NCBI RefSeq assembly: GCF_003054265.1
Contig: NZ_QBKT01000002.1
Coordinates: 124,001 to 188,000, forward strand
Reading direction: 5' to 3'
Source of the DNA: Kordia periserrulae
Lineage (GTDB): Bacteria; Bacteroidota; Bacteroidia; Flavobacteriales; Flavobacteriaceae
DNA length: 64,000 nt
The notes under the pieces were generated by a model. That model was not told the origin of the DNA. It saw only the letters and a list, made by a program, of their open reading frames with translations, and did no database searches. Below, one piece after another: positions 16,546-24,973 of this stretch. The translations under genes were made by a program, and so were the position numbers. How positions within the stretch are numbered: position 1 is the first letter of the stretch; each line of letters starts with the position of its first letter.

Positions 16546-17362
16546 GCTTGAAAATAGCTTCAAATGCAGCATACACTGCCAAATGCAAAGCATCTCCGTG
16601 ATCTTGTGCTTCTAGAAATTTAAAAGCTAAGGAATACTTTTTCTCGCCTTCCACATTCAGTTTGTAATACAACTCTTTGGCAGTTCGCTCCATAGTGGGA
16701 CCTTCTTTTCCAACCGCGATAAAAATAGATTTTTCCTTTTCAAAAGTAGGAAGCTGCATTTGCAAAAGCGATTCATCATTCCACCATAAACTTGGACTCA
16801 CAATAATATAATTGTCAAATAATTCAGATTGTGTAAAGAGAATTTCTGTTGCTAATAAACCGCCGAGCGATTGTCCAATGAGGGTTTTTGTAGTTGTAGT
16901 TCGATAATTCTTCGTGATGAATGGTTGCAGTTCTTTTTCAATAAATTGAATAAACTTTTCAGAGCCGCCTGTGGTTGGAAAGTCTTTTTTGTCTTGTTCA
17001 TTTTTGGTGGGAAACGTGAAATCGTGTTTTCTATCAATATTTGAAATGCCGACAACAATTGACTCAGGCACCATTTGAATCCACGAAAAAGAGCCAAATT
17101 GTACCAAACCAACAATATGAATAAAATCTTCATTCAGCGAACCATCTAGCAAATAAATAACAGGATAGGTTGCAGCAGTTTCTTTGGCATAACTTTCTGG
17201 AAGATATATGTTCAGAATTCGTTCCTGATTTAAAATTTTTGACGAAATCGTCACACTTTCGCCAATGGTAATCGGTTTACTTTTAGTTTCAAGATTTTGC
17301 GCGATCGTAGCATTCTTCCACAAGAAAAACGAAAGAATAAGTAGGAATAGTTTTGGATACAT
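16538..17362 (-). CDS. Secreted alpha/beta-hydrolase esterase (esterase D / IroE-like)
   Basis: A 274-residue exported hydrolase. Signal peptide MYPKLFLLILSFFLWKNATI is followed by AQ. The fold is of the putative esterase family (siderophore esterase IroE or esterase D type): ILNIYLPESY near residue 50, YPVIYLLDG near residue 65, the nucleophile elbow GQSLGG near residue 164, and the likely catalytic His in EAQDHGDALH near the C-terminus. The substrate is unknown. Family members cleave siderophore esters, S-formylglutathione or acyl esters; the export signal makes a siderophore or polymer ester more likely. It is a single gene on the minus strand. Confidence 0.85.
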   Translation of the reverse strand: MYPKLFLLILSFFLWKNATIAQNLETKSKPITIGESVTISSKILNQERILNIYLPESYAKETAATYPVIYLLDGSLNEDFIHIVGLVQFGSFSWIQMVPESIVVGISNIDRKHDFTFPTKNEQDKKDFPTTGGSEKFIQFIEKELQPFITKNYRTTTTKTLIGQSLGGLLATEILFTQSELFDNYIIVSPSLWWNDESLLQMQLPTFEKEKSIFIAVGKEGPTMERTAKELYYKLNVEGEKKYSLAFKFLEAQDHGDALHLAVYAAFEAIFKQK

Positions 17363-17456
17363 CTGTAATTTTTGTTGAAGATACTAACTTTCTCACAAAA
17401 AAATAGATTAGTAGAAAATTCGTTCTTTTACTCAGTTTTTGGATAAATAAATACTC

Positions 17457-17530
17457 GTCATTTCGAGCGCAGTCGAGAAAACTTAGAAAAGCTAGAGTTT
17501 CGATTTAATCTCTACTGCGCTCGATTTGAC
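17457..17530. repeat. Dispersed palindromic repeat (variant of the 34/50/56-kb family)
   Basis: Arms GTCATTTCGAGCGCAGTCGA and the reverse complement at 17509-17530 enclose about 30 nt. The 5' end resembles the CACTTCGAGTG repeats at 34.4, 50.0 and 56.0 kb. It lies in the gap between the esterase and cupin genes. Confidence 0.6.
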
Positions 17531-17615
17531 ACTCAGTGTAAAAGACTCATATTTATATATTAAAATTAGTGCGTCGAACTCATACTAATCTAAATTAATA
17601 TCAAGATTAAAAAAA

Positions 17616-18353
17616 CTACGAAAGCCCAATACGCTCGTATAGTTTTTTCATTAAATTCTCTTTCAGTTCAATAATTTCAGGTGTTTGCTCTTGACGGTGA
17701 TAATAATCAAGCATCAACTTTGCGTAATTGATAAACACCTCATCGGTTGGTTCTGGACACGGTTCAAAGTCATAAATTTGCGCTTCTGGAAGATTGAAAA
17801 ATGCACCGCCAGTGGTGTGATTTACACGGTCATGCTCCAATTCAAAATTCTTTGCGTCTGCGGTAATATCGCCTGCTTTTTCGCAAGAACCATAAATATG
17901 TAAGGTCATATAGCGTTCTGTTGACGGATTTCCCATTTGGTGAATCATTGCGTTGACAACTTTTACAATAGCACCTGCCGTTAAAATTTCCTTCTTCGCA
18001 AAACGCAACTGATTGTTTTTGTTTTGATAAATAAAATGATGGGTATTTCCAAACACTTGCACCACGCCCCATTGTGTGTATCCGTGATTGTGAATAGAAG
18101 AATAATCACCAGGATTCCATGACATTGCCATAATTTCAAACTGTCCACCATCGTAAATCATTTTACGCCCGTAGCCATCTTCAATCGGATGGTCAAAATC
18201 AGCATACGCTTCCAAATCTTTTTGCGTGATTTGTGCGCGTTCAACAAATTCCTTAATGTGCGATGCCGTGACTTTTTCACCACTATCAATAGCATCTTGA
18301 ATCCACATTTTTAAGTTTTCTAGTGCAGGGGCTAAAACTACTTCTTGTACCAT
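17616..18353 (-). CDS. Cysteine-dioxygenase-like cupin protein
   Basis: A 245-residue cupin of the cysteine dioxygenase family. Metal-binding residues are visible: HNHG in YSSIHNHGYTQWGVV (two His), and a third His in NAMIHQMGNPS, with DLEAYADFDH upstream. CDO oxidises a thiol to a sulfinate with O2 and Fe(II). The ATG at 18353 is chosen because AAAGGA lies 5 nt upstream; a longer in-frame start would extend into the GNAT stop region. It is the last gene of a four-gene operon (racemase, deacylase, GNAT, cupin). Thiol oxidation of the acylated amino acid is a possible purpose but is not established. Confidence 0.82.
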   Translation of the reverse strand: MVQEVVLAPALENLKMWIQDAIDSGEKVTASHIKEFVERAQITQKDLEAYADFDHPIEDGYGRKMIYDGGQFEIMAMSWNPGDYSSIHNHGYTQWGVVQVFGNTHHFIYQNKNNQLRFAKKEILTAGAIVKVVNAMIHQMGNPSTERYMTLHIYGSCEKAGDITADAKNFELEHDRVNHTTGGAFFNLPEAQIYDFEPCPEPTDEVFINYAKLMLDYYHRQEQTPEIIELKENLMKKLYERIGLS

Positions 18354-18386
18354 GATGTCCTTTGTGTTTTTTAGTTTATTTCTCAA

Positions 18387-18887
18387 TTATTCAAATACAT
18401 ATTGCATGATAATCATGTCAACCCATTGTCCGTTTCGAAAGCCAATTTGATGTTGACGACCTACAATTGTGTATCCTAGTTTTTCATTATATGCAATACT
18501 TGCTGTGTTTGTGGCAAAAACTTTGGCAACCAAATGTTTGTAATCTAGTTTTTTACATTGTACAATTACAAATTTTTTCATTTGTGTTCCGTAGCCTTTT
18601 CCCAATTCCGTTTGCGTGAAATACACGGCAGTTTCACATGCAAAACGATATCCTTCTCTGTCACTGTAGCGTTTTATAATTCCCCAACCAATCACTTTTT
18701 CGTCTTTTGTGTAGACATATAATTTTTCTCGATGGTTAAAATTCGCTACCCAATTCGCAACAGCTTCGGTGGTTTTTGGCGTTTCTTCCATATTGGAAGT
18801 TCCCAATGTGATGTATTCGTTATATATGTCAGCAATTATCTGATAATCAGATGTGTTTGCTTCTCGTATGTTTGTATTCGTTTGCAT
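18387..18887 (-). CDS. GNAT N-acetyltransferase (phosphinothricin acetyltransferase-like)
   Basis: A 166-residue GNAT protein. It has IREANTSDYQIIADIYNEYI at the start, as in PAT/MddA-type enzymes, and an acetyl-CoA-binding region ELGKGYGTQMKKF (Q/RxxGxG/A-type loop), then ATNTASIAYNEKLGY near the C-terminus. Relatives acetylate the amino group of amino-acid analogues such as methionine sulfone, sulfoximine or phosphinothricin. It begins one base after the deacylase stop and is followed by the cupin, so it belongs to the acyl-amino-acid operon and probably supplies an N-acylated amino acid. Confidence 0.88.
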   Translation of the reverse strand: MQTNTNIREANTSDYQIIADIYNEYITLGTSNMEETPKTTEAVANWVANFNHREKLYVYTKDEKVIGWGIIKRYSDREGYRFACETAVYFTQTELGKGYGTQMKKFVIVQCKKLDYKHLVAKVFATNTASIAYNEKLGYTIVGRQHQIGFRNGQWVDMIIMQYVFE

Positions 18888-18888
18888 G

Positions 18889-20460
18889 TCAATCGTTCAG
18901 CGTCAATATCTTTCCAGGTGTGTTGTCTTGCATTTTTGTGTTTTGAATAAGATGCGAACCATTTACCCACAAATGTTCAACACCTGACGATAATTTTCGT
19001 GGCGACAAATAGGTGGCATTGGCTTTTACGTTTTCAGGATTGAACAATACAATATCTGCATAGTAATCTTCTTTAATTAAACCTCTGTGTTTCAACTGAA
19101 AAAACTCTGCTGGCAAATAAGTCACTTTATGAATGGCTTCTTCCCAGCTCAACATTTTTTTTTCAATGACGAAACGCTGTAAATATTCCGTAAACGCTCC
19201 GTACGAACGCGGATGCGGCTGTCCAATACTTTTTGGCGCGTTGATCGGATAACTCCACGAATCGGTACAAATCATGGAATTTTGCCACATCACAGCGGTA
19301 TCAATATCTTTTTGGTCAATGCAATGATATACCACCCACGTTTCGGTACTTGCAGTTAAAATATTTGCCATTGCTTGTGCTAGCGAAATATGTTGTTCTT
19401 CAGCAATTTCAGACACATTTTTGTTGTAATAGTCTTTTAAATCATCCGAAATAATTAACATGCGTGATAAATCGTAATCTTTCTTTTCAATCCATTCTGC
19501 AATAGCTTGAACATTTTTGGCATCTTTCATTTTTTCCGCTACAGCGGGAATGCCATCTTGTAATAAATATTTTGGAATAAACGCGCGCAATTTGGTAGAA
19601 ACAGCCGTGTACGGATACACATCGCACGCCGCTTGCAATTCACTTGTTTTGTTAAATTCTTCAATTTTATGAAGCACCTTTGGTATTTTTCCCCAATTTT
19701 CTTTTTCCGCCGCTTTGATATGACTGATTAACACACGAATATTCGCTTGCTTTCCGATAGTGAGTGCTTCTTCAACAGCTTCTTCCAAGCCATCGCGTTC
19801 GTTGCGAACATGTGAAGCGTAGACGCCACCTTTTTCAGCGGCAACTTTTGCGAGTGAAACAATTTCATCCATATCAGCAAAACAGCCTGGCGCATAGATT
19901 AATCCTGTGGAAATTCCGAGCGCACCTTCGTCCATAGCTTCTGCCAACGCCGTTTTCATGGCTTCCATTTGTGAAGGTTTCAAGTTGTGCCAATCGTCCA
20001 TATTTCCAGCGCGTAAGGTACTGTGTCCGACCAACGTAGCAATATTGAATTGCAATGTACTTTCTATTTGATTGAAATATTCTTGAAGCGATCGCCATTC
20101 AAAAGGAAAACCAATTTCGTTAGACAAACGATTCATGGTTTTTACCAAATGTTCACCAATCGGAGCTGGCGATGTACCGCAGTTTCCAAAGATTTCCGTT
20201 GTAATTCCTTGATACAATTTATGGTCTGCCGCATTTGGAAAGAAATACCCAAAACCTGTCGAAGCATGTGGGTCAATAAAACCAGGTGTTAGCACCAATC
20301 CTGTCGCATCAATCGTTTGTTTGGCTTCTGGCGTTATAAAATTTTCATCGTGATAGTGAATACATGCAATACGGTCATTTTGGATACCCACATTACCAAT
20401 CTTGGCAGTTTCCTTGTGTCCTGTACAAATTTTTGCGTTTTGTATGTAAAAATCTAACAT
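18889..20460 (-). CDS. N-acyl-D-amino-acid deacylase (amidohydrolase)
   Basis: A 523-residue amidohydrolase of the D-aminoacylase family. The start at 20460 (MLDFYIQNAKI) matches the family, and an upstream in-frame start would lie inside the preceding gene. Visible metal-site parts are Cys in GNCGTSPAP, His in ASHVRNERDG, His in LISHIKAAEKENWGK, and Asp in ICTDSWSYP. The usual HxH of GFIDVHTHDD is FIDPHAST here, so the second His is replaced by Ser. The enzyme should remove an acyl group from an N-acyl-D-amino acid; substrate class is not resolved. It overlaps the preceding racemase gene by 7 nt and abuts the GNAT gene. Confidence 0.88.
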   Translation of the reverse strand: MLDFYIQNAKICTGHKETAKIGNVGIQNDRIACIHYHDENFITPEAKQTIDATGLVLTPGFIDPHASTGFGYFFPNAADHKLYQGITTEIFGNCGTSPAPIGEHLVKTMNRLSNEIGFPFEWRSLQEYFNQIESTLQFNIATLVGHSTLRAGNMDDWHNLKPSQMEAMKTALAEAMDEGALGISTGLIYAPGCFADMDEIVSLAKVAAEKGGVYASHVRNERDGLEEAVEEALTIGKQANIRVLISHIKAAEKENWGKIPKVLHKIEEFNKTSELQAACDVYPYTAVSTKLRAFIPKYLLQDGIPAVAEKMKDAKNVQAIAEWIEKKDYDLSRMLIISDDLKDYYNKNVSEIAEEQHISLAQAMANILTASTETWVVYHCIDQKDIDTAVMWQNSMICTDSWSYPINAPKSIGQPHPRSYGAFTEYLQRFVIEKKMLSWEEAIHKVTYLPAEFFQLKHRGLIKEDYYADIVLFNPENVKANATYLSPRKLSSGVEHLWVNGSHLIQNTKMQDNTPGKILTLND

Positions 20461-21605
20461 GTACTTGCTATCGTTTTTTGTTCTATGGTATATTTTTCTA
20501 GTAAATTGAGTTGGACTTGACAGTTTTTTACACTTTCCATGCATACAAAACCGTTTTCCATTTCCACATTCGGCGCAATGATATCTTCTAAAAAGTAACG
20601 ATCGGACGGACTTAAATCGTGTGCGCGTGCATTCGGTAAATAGGAAGCCATGCGTAAGTTGAGTATTCTTCCAATGCCAGTTTCAAACATACCGCCAATC
20701 CAACACGGAATGTTGTGTTTAGCGCAATATTGGATGATTTCGATACTTTTCATTACACCGCCAACACGTCCTACTTTGAGATTGACTTCATCCAACACGC
20801 CTAAATGATGTAGTTTGATGACATCACCGAGCGATTTTATTTCTTCGTCATAACAAATAAATACCGACGGATTTTCTTGTTTGGCTTTCAACAATAAATC
20901 GAATCGAGCAGGAGCAAACGGTTGTTCTATCATGGTTTGATAGCTATTTGCAAAATAATTGAACACCTCAAAATCAGCATCTCCAAAACTTCCATTCGCG
21001 TCAAAACCTACATAGGTATCTGCTTTAAACAACAACGGATTGATGTCTTCAAAAAAGTCAGTTTGAACGTTTGGTGATATTTTAAATTTTAGGCGTCTGT
21101 ATCCAGTTTCTAACGCGTTTTTCACCACTTTTTTAATGTGGTTAAGGTCTGTGTAGAGTCCAAGAGAGATGCCTACAGGTACTTTTTGTAATGGTGTGTT
21201 TTCTAACAATTCAAACGGCGAATGACCTGTATTTTTTTCAATGACTTGCAACGCGGCCATTTCTACGGCGGCTTTGGAAAAGTTCCAACCGCGAATTTTA
21301 TCGAGTAGTTTCAGTAAATCACCAAAAGATTGTTCCGCTTTTAAAAACGGCACGATAAATTGATTCACCAACGCAATAGCGCCATCAATAAATTCGGCAG
21401 AGTAGTATGGGTCAGGTCTGCACGAGCATTCTCCATAGCCTTTTACATCATTGGCATCAGTCCATTCTACAATCAAAGCTTCACGAGAATTTCGCACGCC
21501 AATTCCGGAGACAAATTGTTCTTTTTGTGGTAAATTTAAGCGTATAAGACGAATGTTTTTAAAAGAGATGGGTAGTTTGTGTATGTATTCTTTTGTTTTT
21601 GACAT
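20454..21605 (-). CDS. Enolase-superfamily racemase, OSBS / N-succinylamino-acid racemase group
   Basis: A 383-residue enzyme of the mandelate-racemase/muconate-lactonising group. Catalytic and metal residues are seen in order: KxK in RLKFKISP, Asp in FDANGSF, Glu in MIEQPF, Asp/Glu in CYDEEIKS, and a second-side Lys in VNLKVGRVGG. The C-terminal segment GGMFETGIGRILNLRMASYLP and the D-x-SPSDRYF run are typical of o-succinylbenzoate synthase/NSAR members rather than dipeptide epimerases. No menaquinone genes are near. With a downstream deacylase and GNAT, racemisation of N-acyl amino acids is the likely activity. It is the first gene of the operon. Confidence 0.85.
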   Translation of the reverse strand: MSKTKEYIHKLPISFKNIRLIRLNLPQKEQFVSGIGVRNSREALIVEWTDANDVKGYGECSCRPDPYYSAEFIDGAIALVNQFIVPFLKAEQSFGDLLKLLDKIRGWNFSKAAVEMAALQVIEKNTGHSPFELLENTPLQKVPVGISLGLYTDLNHIKKVVKNALETGYRRLKFKISPNVQTDFFEDINPLLFKADTYVGFDANGSFGDADFEVFNYFANSYQTMIEQPFAPARFDLLLKAKQENPSVFICYDEEIKSLGDVIKLHHLGVLDEVNLKVGRVGGVMKSIEIIQYCAKHNIPCWIGGMFETGIGRILNLRMASYLPNARAHDLSPSDRYFLEDIIAPNVEMENGFVCMESVKNCQVQLNLLEKYTIEQKTIASTC

Positions 21606-21764
21606 TCTGTCTTCGTCTATTAGGGTAGCGCGGTGTTTTCTTTAAAACAGTGCAAAGGTACAAAATTTTAACAGAACATTGAAGAATCGTTAAATTTGTA
21701 AATAAAAGCAGAAGATATTTTTAATAATCTATAAAGTTAGTAGGGTTTTGTTGTGAATAAAATA

Positions 21765-21805
21765 AAAGAGCATTGTTTTCTAAATTGGAGAAAACAACAC
21801 TCTTT
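21765..21805 (-). terminator. Terminator of the 21826-22179 gene
   Basis: Arms 21765-21781 and 21789-21805 pair over 15 of 17 positions. On the minus strand the hairpin is followed by CTTTTATTTT. Confidence 0.7.
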
Positions 21806-21825
21806 CTAAATTTATACTTCAATAT

Positions 21826-22179
21826 TTATTTTACACCTCTTATTGAAAAAGTTACTTTTGGATTTGGTGTAAATTTTGGACTAGTCCAATTCCAGACTTG
21901 AATAAAACCGTTTGGTCCCATTTGAAAAGTTTTTTTGGTAGTATCTCCAGCTGCAAGCGTATAGTTGTCAATTATGAACTTTCGGTCATTATAGGCATAA
22001 ATTATTGCTTCCAAATCTTCATCATCATTATCTACTATAAGTCTATAATTTTTTCCTGGTCTTCCATAAATTTTAGCACTTTCTTTTGGACTTAAAGTCT
22101 CTGTATTGGGTGCTGAAAAAACTTCAGAACTATTTCTCATTAACTCTTCGACTTTGTTTTGAATATTAGTTGATTCCAT
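21826..22179 (-). CDS. Unknown protein with MGPN C-terminal motif
   Basis: A 117-residue protein that I do not recognise. The N-terminus is helical and polar (ESTNIQNKVEELMRNSSEV), and the C-terminal two-thirds look beta-rich. The stretch KKTFQMGPNGFIQVWNW resembles NFEMGPNDRLQLTYYV of the 24974-25993 protein, with similar spacing of upstream hydrophobic residues (IIYAYNDRKFI versus IFFYENFLD). No signal peptide is seen. Its leader carries the same element as the lanthipeptide precursor and the 24974-25993 gene. It lies directly beyond a LytTR two-component operon. Function unknown. Confidence 0.6.
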   Translation of the reverse strand: MESTNIQNKVEELMRNSSEVFSAPNTETLSPKESAKIYGRPGKNYRLIVDNDDEDLEAIIYAYNDRKFIIDNYTLAAGDTTKKTFQMGPNGFIQVWNWTSPKFTPNPKVTFSIRGVK

Positions 22180-22200
22180 AATTTCTAAATTTTTAATAAG

Positions 22201-22234
22201 TAATTCCTACTCTAAAGGCTTTTCGGATTCCGCC
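22201..22234 (-). promoter_or_regulatory. Conserved 5' leader element, copy 2
   Basis: Read on the minus strand: GGCGGAATCCGAAAAGCC, then AGAGTAGG, ending 26 nt before the ATG at 22179. The ATCCGAAAAGCC block is identical to the copy at 3662-3695. Confidence 0.6.
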
Positions 22235-22393
22235 ATGATTGATTGAATAAATTTGCTAGCGTTTTATTTCTGAGGTGAAATTAGCTAGGAAATCAACGTG
22301 CGAGTAGATAAAAGGAATGAGTCGTGCGTTTTGAGTCACGAGATGGGAAATAGGAAGTATAAAGTCTGAAAACTATAGCTTGTTTGCCAACAA

Positions 22394-23143
22394 CTATTTC
22401 AACGTTCGAAATTTACTAATAATCTCATCTTTATACTTTCCGCTGAGTGTGGCTTTATAATTGCCTTCTAACATGACCAAATTGTCTTTGGGAATGATTT
22501 CTTCTATTTTAAGAATGTTGATAATAAAGTTGCGGTGCGTTCGGTAGAATTTTGAGCTATCTAGCAATTCCAAAATTTTGACAAGCGATATAAGAATGAC
22601 AAACTTTTCTTTCACTGTCATGATGTTACAGTATTTTTCTTCTACTTCTATATAAACGATTTCATCTGTGCGAACTTTTTTGAGCGATTTGCCTTTTTTG
22701 ATGAATAAATGCTCTTGACTGATAACGGTATTTTCTTCTTCTGCTGTAAAGGAATTATCTTGACCGTAAAATTTTTCGATAGCATTTTCAATTGCGTAAA
22801 TCAGCTCCAATTCATTATAGGGTTTGATAAGGTAGGCAAAAGGTTTTGTCAGTTTGGCACGATTAAAAATATCGCGACTTGTCGCACTTGTCAAAAATAT
22901 AAACGGTTTGAGTCCGTTGGGTTGCACATCCACAAATTCTGCAAAAGAGATGCCTTCTGGGCGTCCATTTAGAAAAATATCAATGATGATGATGTCAAAA
23001 TCTTTATGATGGAACATCTCGACAGCTTCTTGAAAATTTGTCGCTACTCCCGCGATGTAAAAACCATGATTTTCGAGCATTTGCGACAAATGTTCGCTTT
23101 GCTCTTGGTTGTCTTCAACAATCAATATCCGTATGTGTTCCAT
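22394..23143 (-). CDS. LytTR-family response regulator
   Basis: A 249-residue response regulator. A receiver domain (phospho-acceptor Asp in FDIIIIDIFLNG near residue 57, conserved LTSATS and KPF) is followed by a LytTR DNA-binding domain (LFIKKGKSLKKV, then FYRTHRNFIINI). LytTR regulators bind direct repeats upstream of their targets and often control secreted peptides or cell-surface products. It overlaps the histidine-kinase gene by one base and so forms an operon with it. Its targets are not shown; the two flanking unknown genes and the lanthipeptide precursor share a leader element. Confidence 0.93.
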   Translation of the reverse strand: MEHIRILIVEDNQEQSEHLSQMLENHGFYIAGVATNFQEAVEMFHHKDFDIIIIDIFLNGRPEGISFAEFVDVQPNGLKPFIFLTSATSRDIFNRAKLTKPFAYLIKPYNELELIYAIENAIEKFYGQDNSFTAEEENTVISQEHLFIKKGKSLKKVRTDEIVYIEVEEKYCNIMTVKEKFVILISLVKILELLDSSKFYRTHRNFIINILKIEEIIPKDNLVMLEGNYKATLSGKYKDEIISKFRTLK

Positions 23144-24882
23144 TAGGTAGGTTTTTTTGGTAGTGATAGTATAATTTTGGTACCTTTTCCCAATTCGCTT
23201 TCAATGGTAAAAGTACCGTTGTTCTTTTTTATCATCGATTTGCAGAGTTGCATGCCCAAGCCAGTTCCGATGCTGTTTTCGTGTTGTTTTTTTGCGAGTA
23301 GCGACGTGTCTTCTAACAATGCTAAACGCGTGGTTTCACTCATGCCGATTCCAGTATCTTCAACGATAAGTTGACAAAATTCTGTGTCGTTATTTTTTGT
23401 GTAAATCGTAATAGCATCACCTTCATTGGAAAATTTGATTGCATTGTCTAGTAAGTTTCGCAGCACAATTTTTAAGGATTCGCTGTCTGCCAACACAAAT
23501 TCACTTTTAGCAACTGTATTTTTAAATGAAATTTCTTTATCCGCCAAGATTGCTTTGTAATTGTAAGCAACATGTTCAACTATCGTATGCAAACGAAGTG
23601 TTGTGATTTCAAAATGTGTTTGTTTGGTTTGTAGCAACGCCCAATTCAGCAAATTATCCAATAGCGTATAGGCACTGTTTACGATGCTGCTGTTGTTTTG
23701 TAATAAGCTGTTGACTTCTGTAGATTTTTCAGTTTCCAGCTTACTGATTAATTTTTTATTACTTGTTTTAATCGCATGAACCGAAGACCGCAAATCGTGA
23801 CTCACAATAGAGAATAACTTATCTTTTGTGGCATTCAGTTCGTCTAAATCTTCTTTTTGTTGATGGATGATTTTGTTGCGTTTTACTTTTTCGCGATAGA
23901 AATAGAAGCTTACACCAAACATCACAAATAGAATTATTGCAGAATACAAATACATTTTACCTTGTGCATCTTTAACTTTATTATCTGCTTTTAAAATAGC
24001 AACTTCTTTCTCTTTCTTTTCAACGGCGGTCTTTTTTTCTTCTTGTGCTACGGCGTAAATTTTATTTTGATCGTTGACAGAATCTTTCCATTGTTCATAT
24101 TCTTTTCGGTATTGTAAAGCTTTCAGGTAATCTTTTCGGTTTTCTTCTACAACCGCCATGTTTTTGGTAGTTTTTGCTTTAGCATCAAAATCATTTGTAG
24201 TTTTGGCTAAGTCGTATGCTTTTTGAAACAGTGGAATGGCTTGATCGTCCTTATATTGGTCGTAATATAGTGTAGCTAAATCACCATAACAACCAATCAA
24301 CTGTATAGTATCTTTTCCTTTTTCATGTAAAGTGCGACTTTCTTTTAGGTATTTTTCAGCATTAGGGAATTTTTGTAGATGTAAATAGCACAGTCCAATA
24401 TTATGCTTTACGCGATCCATTCTAACAAGAACATTTTGTGTTTTGGCTAATTCTTCAACTTTTAAATAATACGAAAGTGCTTTTTTAAAATCAGACTTTT
24501 CTAAGGCTATAGAACCTAATTTGGATAGCGTATTGGGTAAAAAATCAAATGTGTTTGAGATTTTTAAAAGCGCATTTTCAGCATCATTGTATAATTTTTT
24601 ATTGAAAAAACTAAATCCTCTAAAAAAGAAAATATAATCATTCAGCTTTTGATTGTTAGTATCTGTATTTAAAATTTTTGAAGAATATACGAGTGTAGAA
24701 TCCCATTCAGAAGCGGCTAAAAAAGTAACTACTTTTTGAAAGTCAGCATCTTTTTTTAGCGTAGCAGTTTTTTCTTCAATACTGTTAATTAACTTATCAT
24801 ACACAGAAACATTTTGAGAAAAAGTTAGTGATGTTAAAAAAAAAATAACGTAAAAAAAATTAATCTTTGATTTACAATACAT
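23143..24882 (-). CDS. TPR-containing sensor histidine kinase
   Basis: A 579-residue kinase. Signal peptide region FFYVIFFLTSLTFSQ, then an exported TPR domain (about residues 30-295; e.g. FPNAEKYLKESRTLHEKGKD, then DDQAIPLFQKAYDLAKTTND), a charged coiled linker and a transmembrane helix (YLYSAIILFVMFGVSFYF). The cytosolic part has the H box SHDLRSSVHAIK and HATPase boxes NLLDNAIKF, VEDTGIGMSE and GTGLGMQL. The TPR input suggests sensing of a peptide or protein in the periplasm. It is followed by the LytTR response regulator, its likely partner. Confidence 0.93.
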   Translation of the reverse strand: MYCKSKINFFYVIFFLTSLTFSQNVSVYDKLINSIEEKTATLKKDADFQKVVTFLAASEWDSTLVYSSKILNTDTNNQKLNDYIFFFRGFSFFNKKLYNDAENALLKISNTFDFLPNTLSKLGSIALEKSDFKKALSYYLKVEELAKTQNVLVRMDRVKHNIGLCYLHLQKFPNAEKYLKESRTLHEKGKDTIQLIGCYGDLATLYYDQYKDDQAIPLFQKAYDLAKTTNDFDAKAKTTKNMAVVEENRKDYLKALQYRKEYEQWKDSVNDQNKIYAVAQEEKKTAVEKKEKEVAILKADNKVKDAQGKMYLYSAIILFVMFGVSFYFYREKVKRNKIIHQQKEDLDELNATKDKLFSIVSHDLRSSVHAIKTSNKKLISKLETEKSTEVNSLLQNNSSIVNSAYTLLDNLLNWALLQTKQTHFEITTLRLHTIVEHVAYNYKAILADKEISFKNTVAKSEFVLADSESLKIVLRNLLDNAIKFSNEGDAITIYTKNNDTEFCQLIVEDTGIGMSETTRLALLEDTSLLAKKQHENSIGTGLGMQLCKSMIKKNNGTFTIESELGKGTKIILSLPKKPT

Positions 24883-24921
24883 AATTGTTTTTCTACAATG
24901 TAGGGAAAATGCTGAAAATAT

Positions 24922-24951
24922 AAAAGTAGTGCTGATAATAACACTACTTTT
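24922..24951 (-). terminator. Terminator of the 24974-25993 gene
   Basis: A 10-bp perfect stem (24922-24931 with 24942-24951), then on the minus strand TTTTATATTTT. It insulates the unknown gene from the kinase gene downstream. Confidence 0.7.
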
Positions 24952-24973
24952 TAGAACTTAAAATTTATGAAAC

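Noticed and set aside
17457-17530. CRISPR array or leader
   Set aside because: The repeats are single, palindromic and dispersed, without regular spacers or cas genes.
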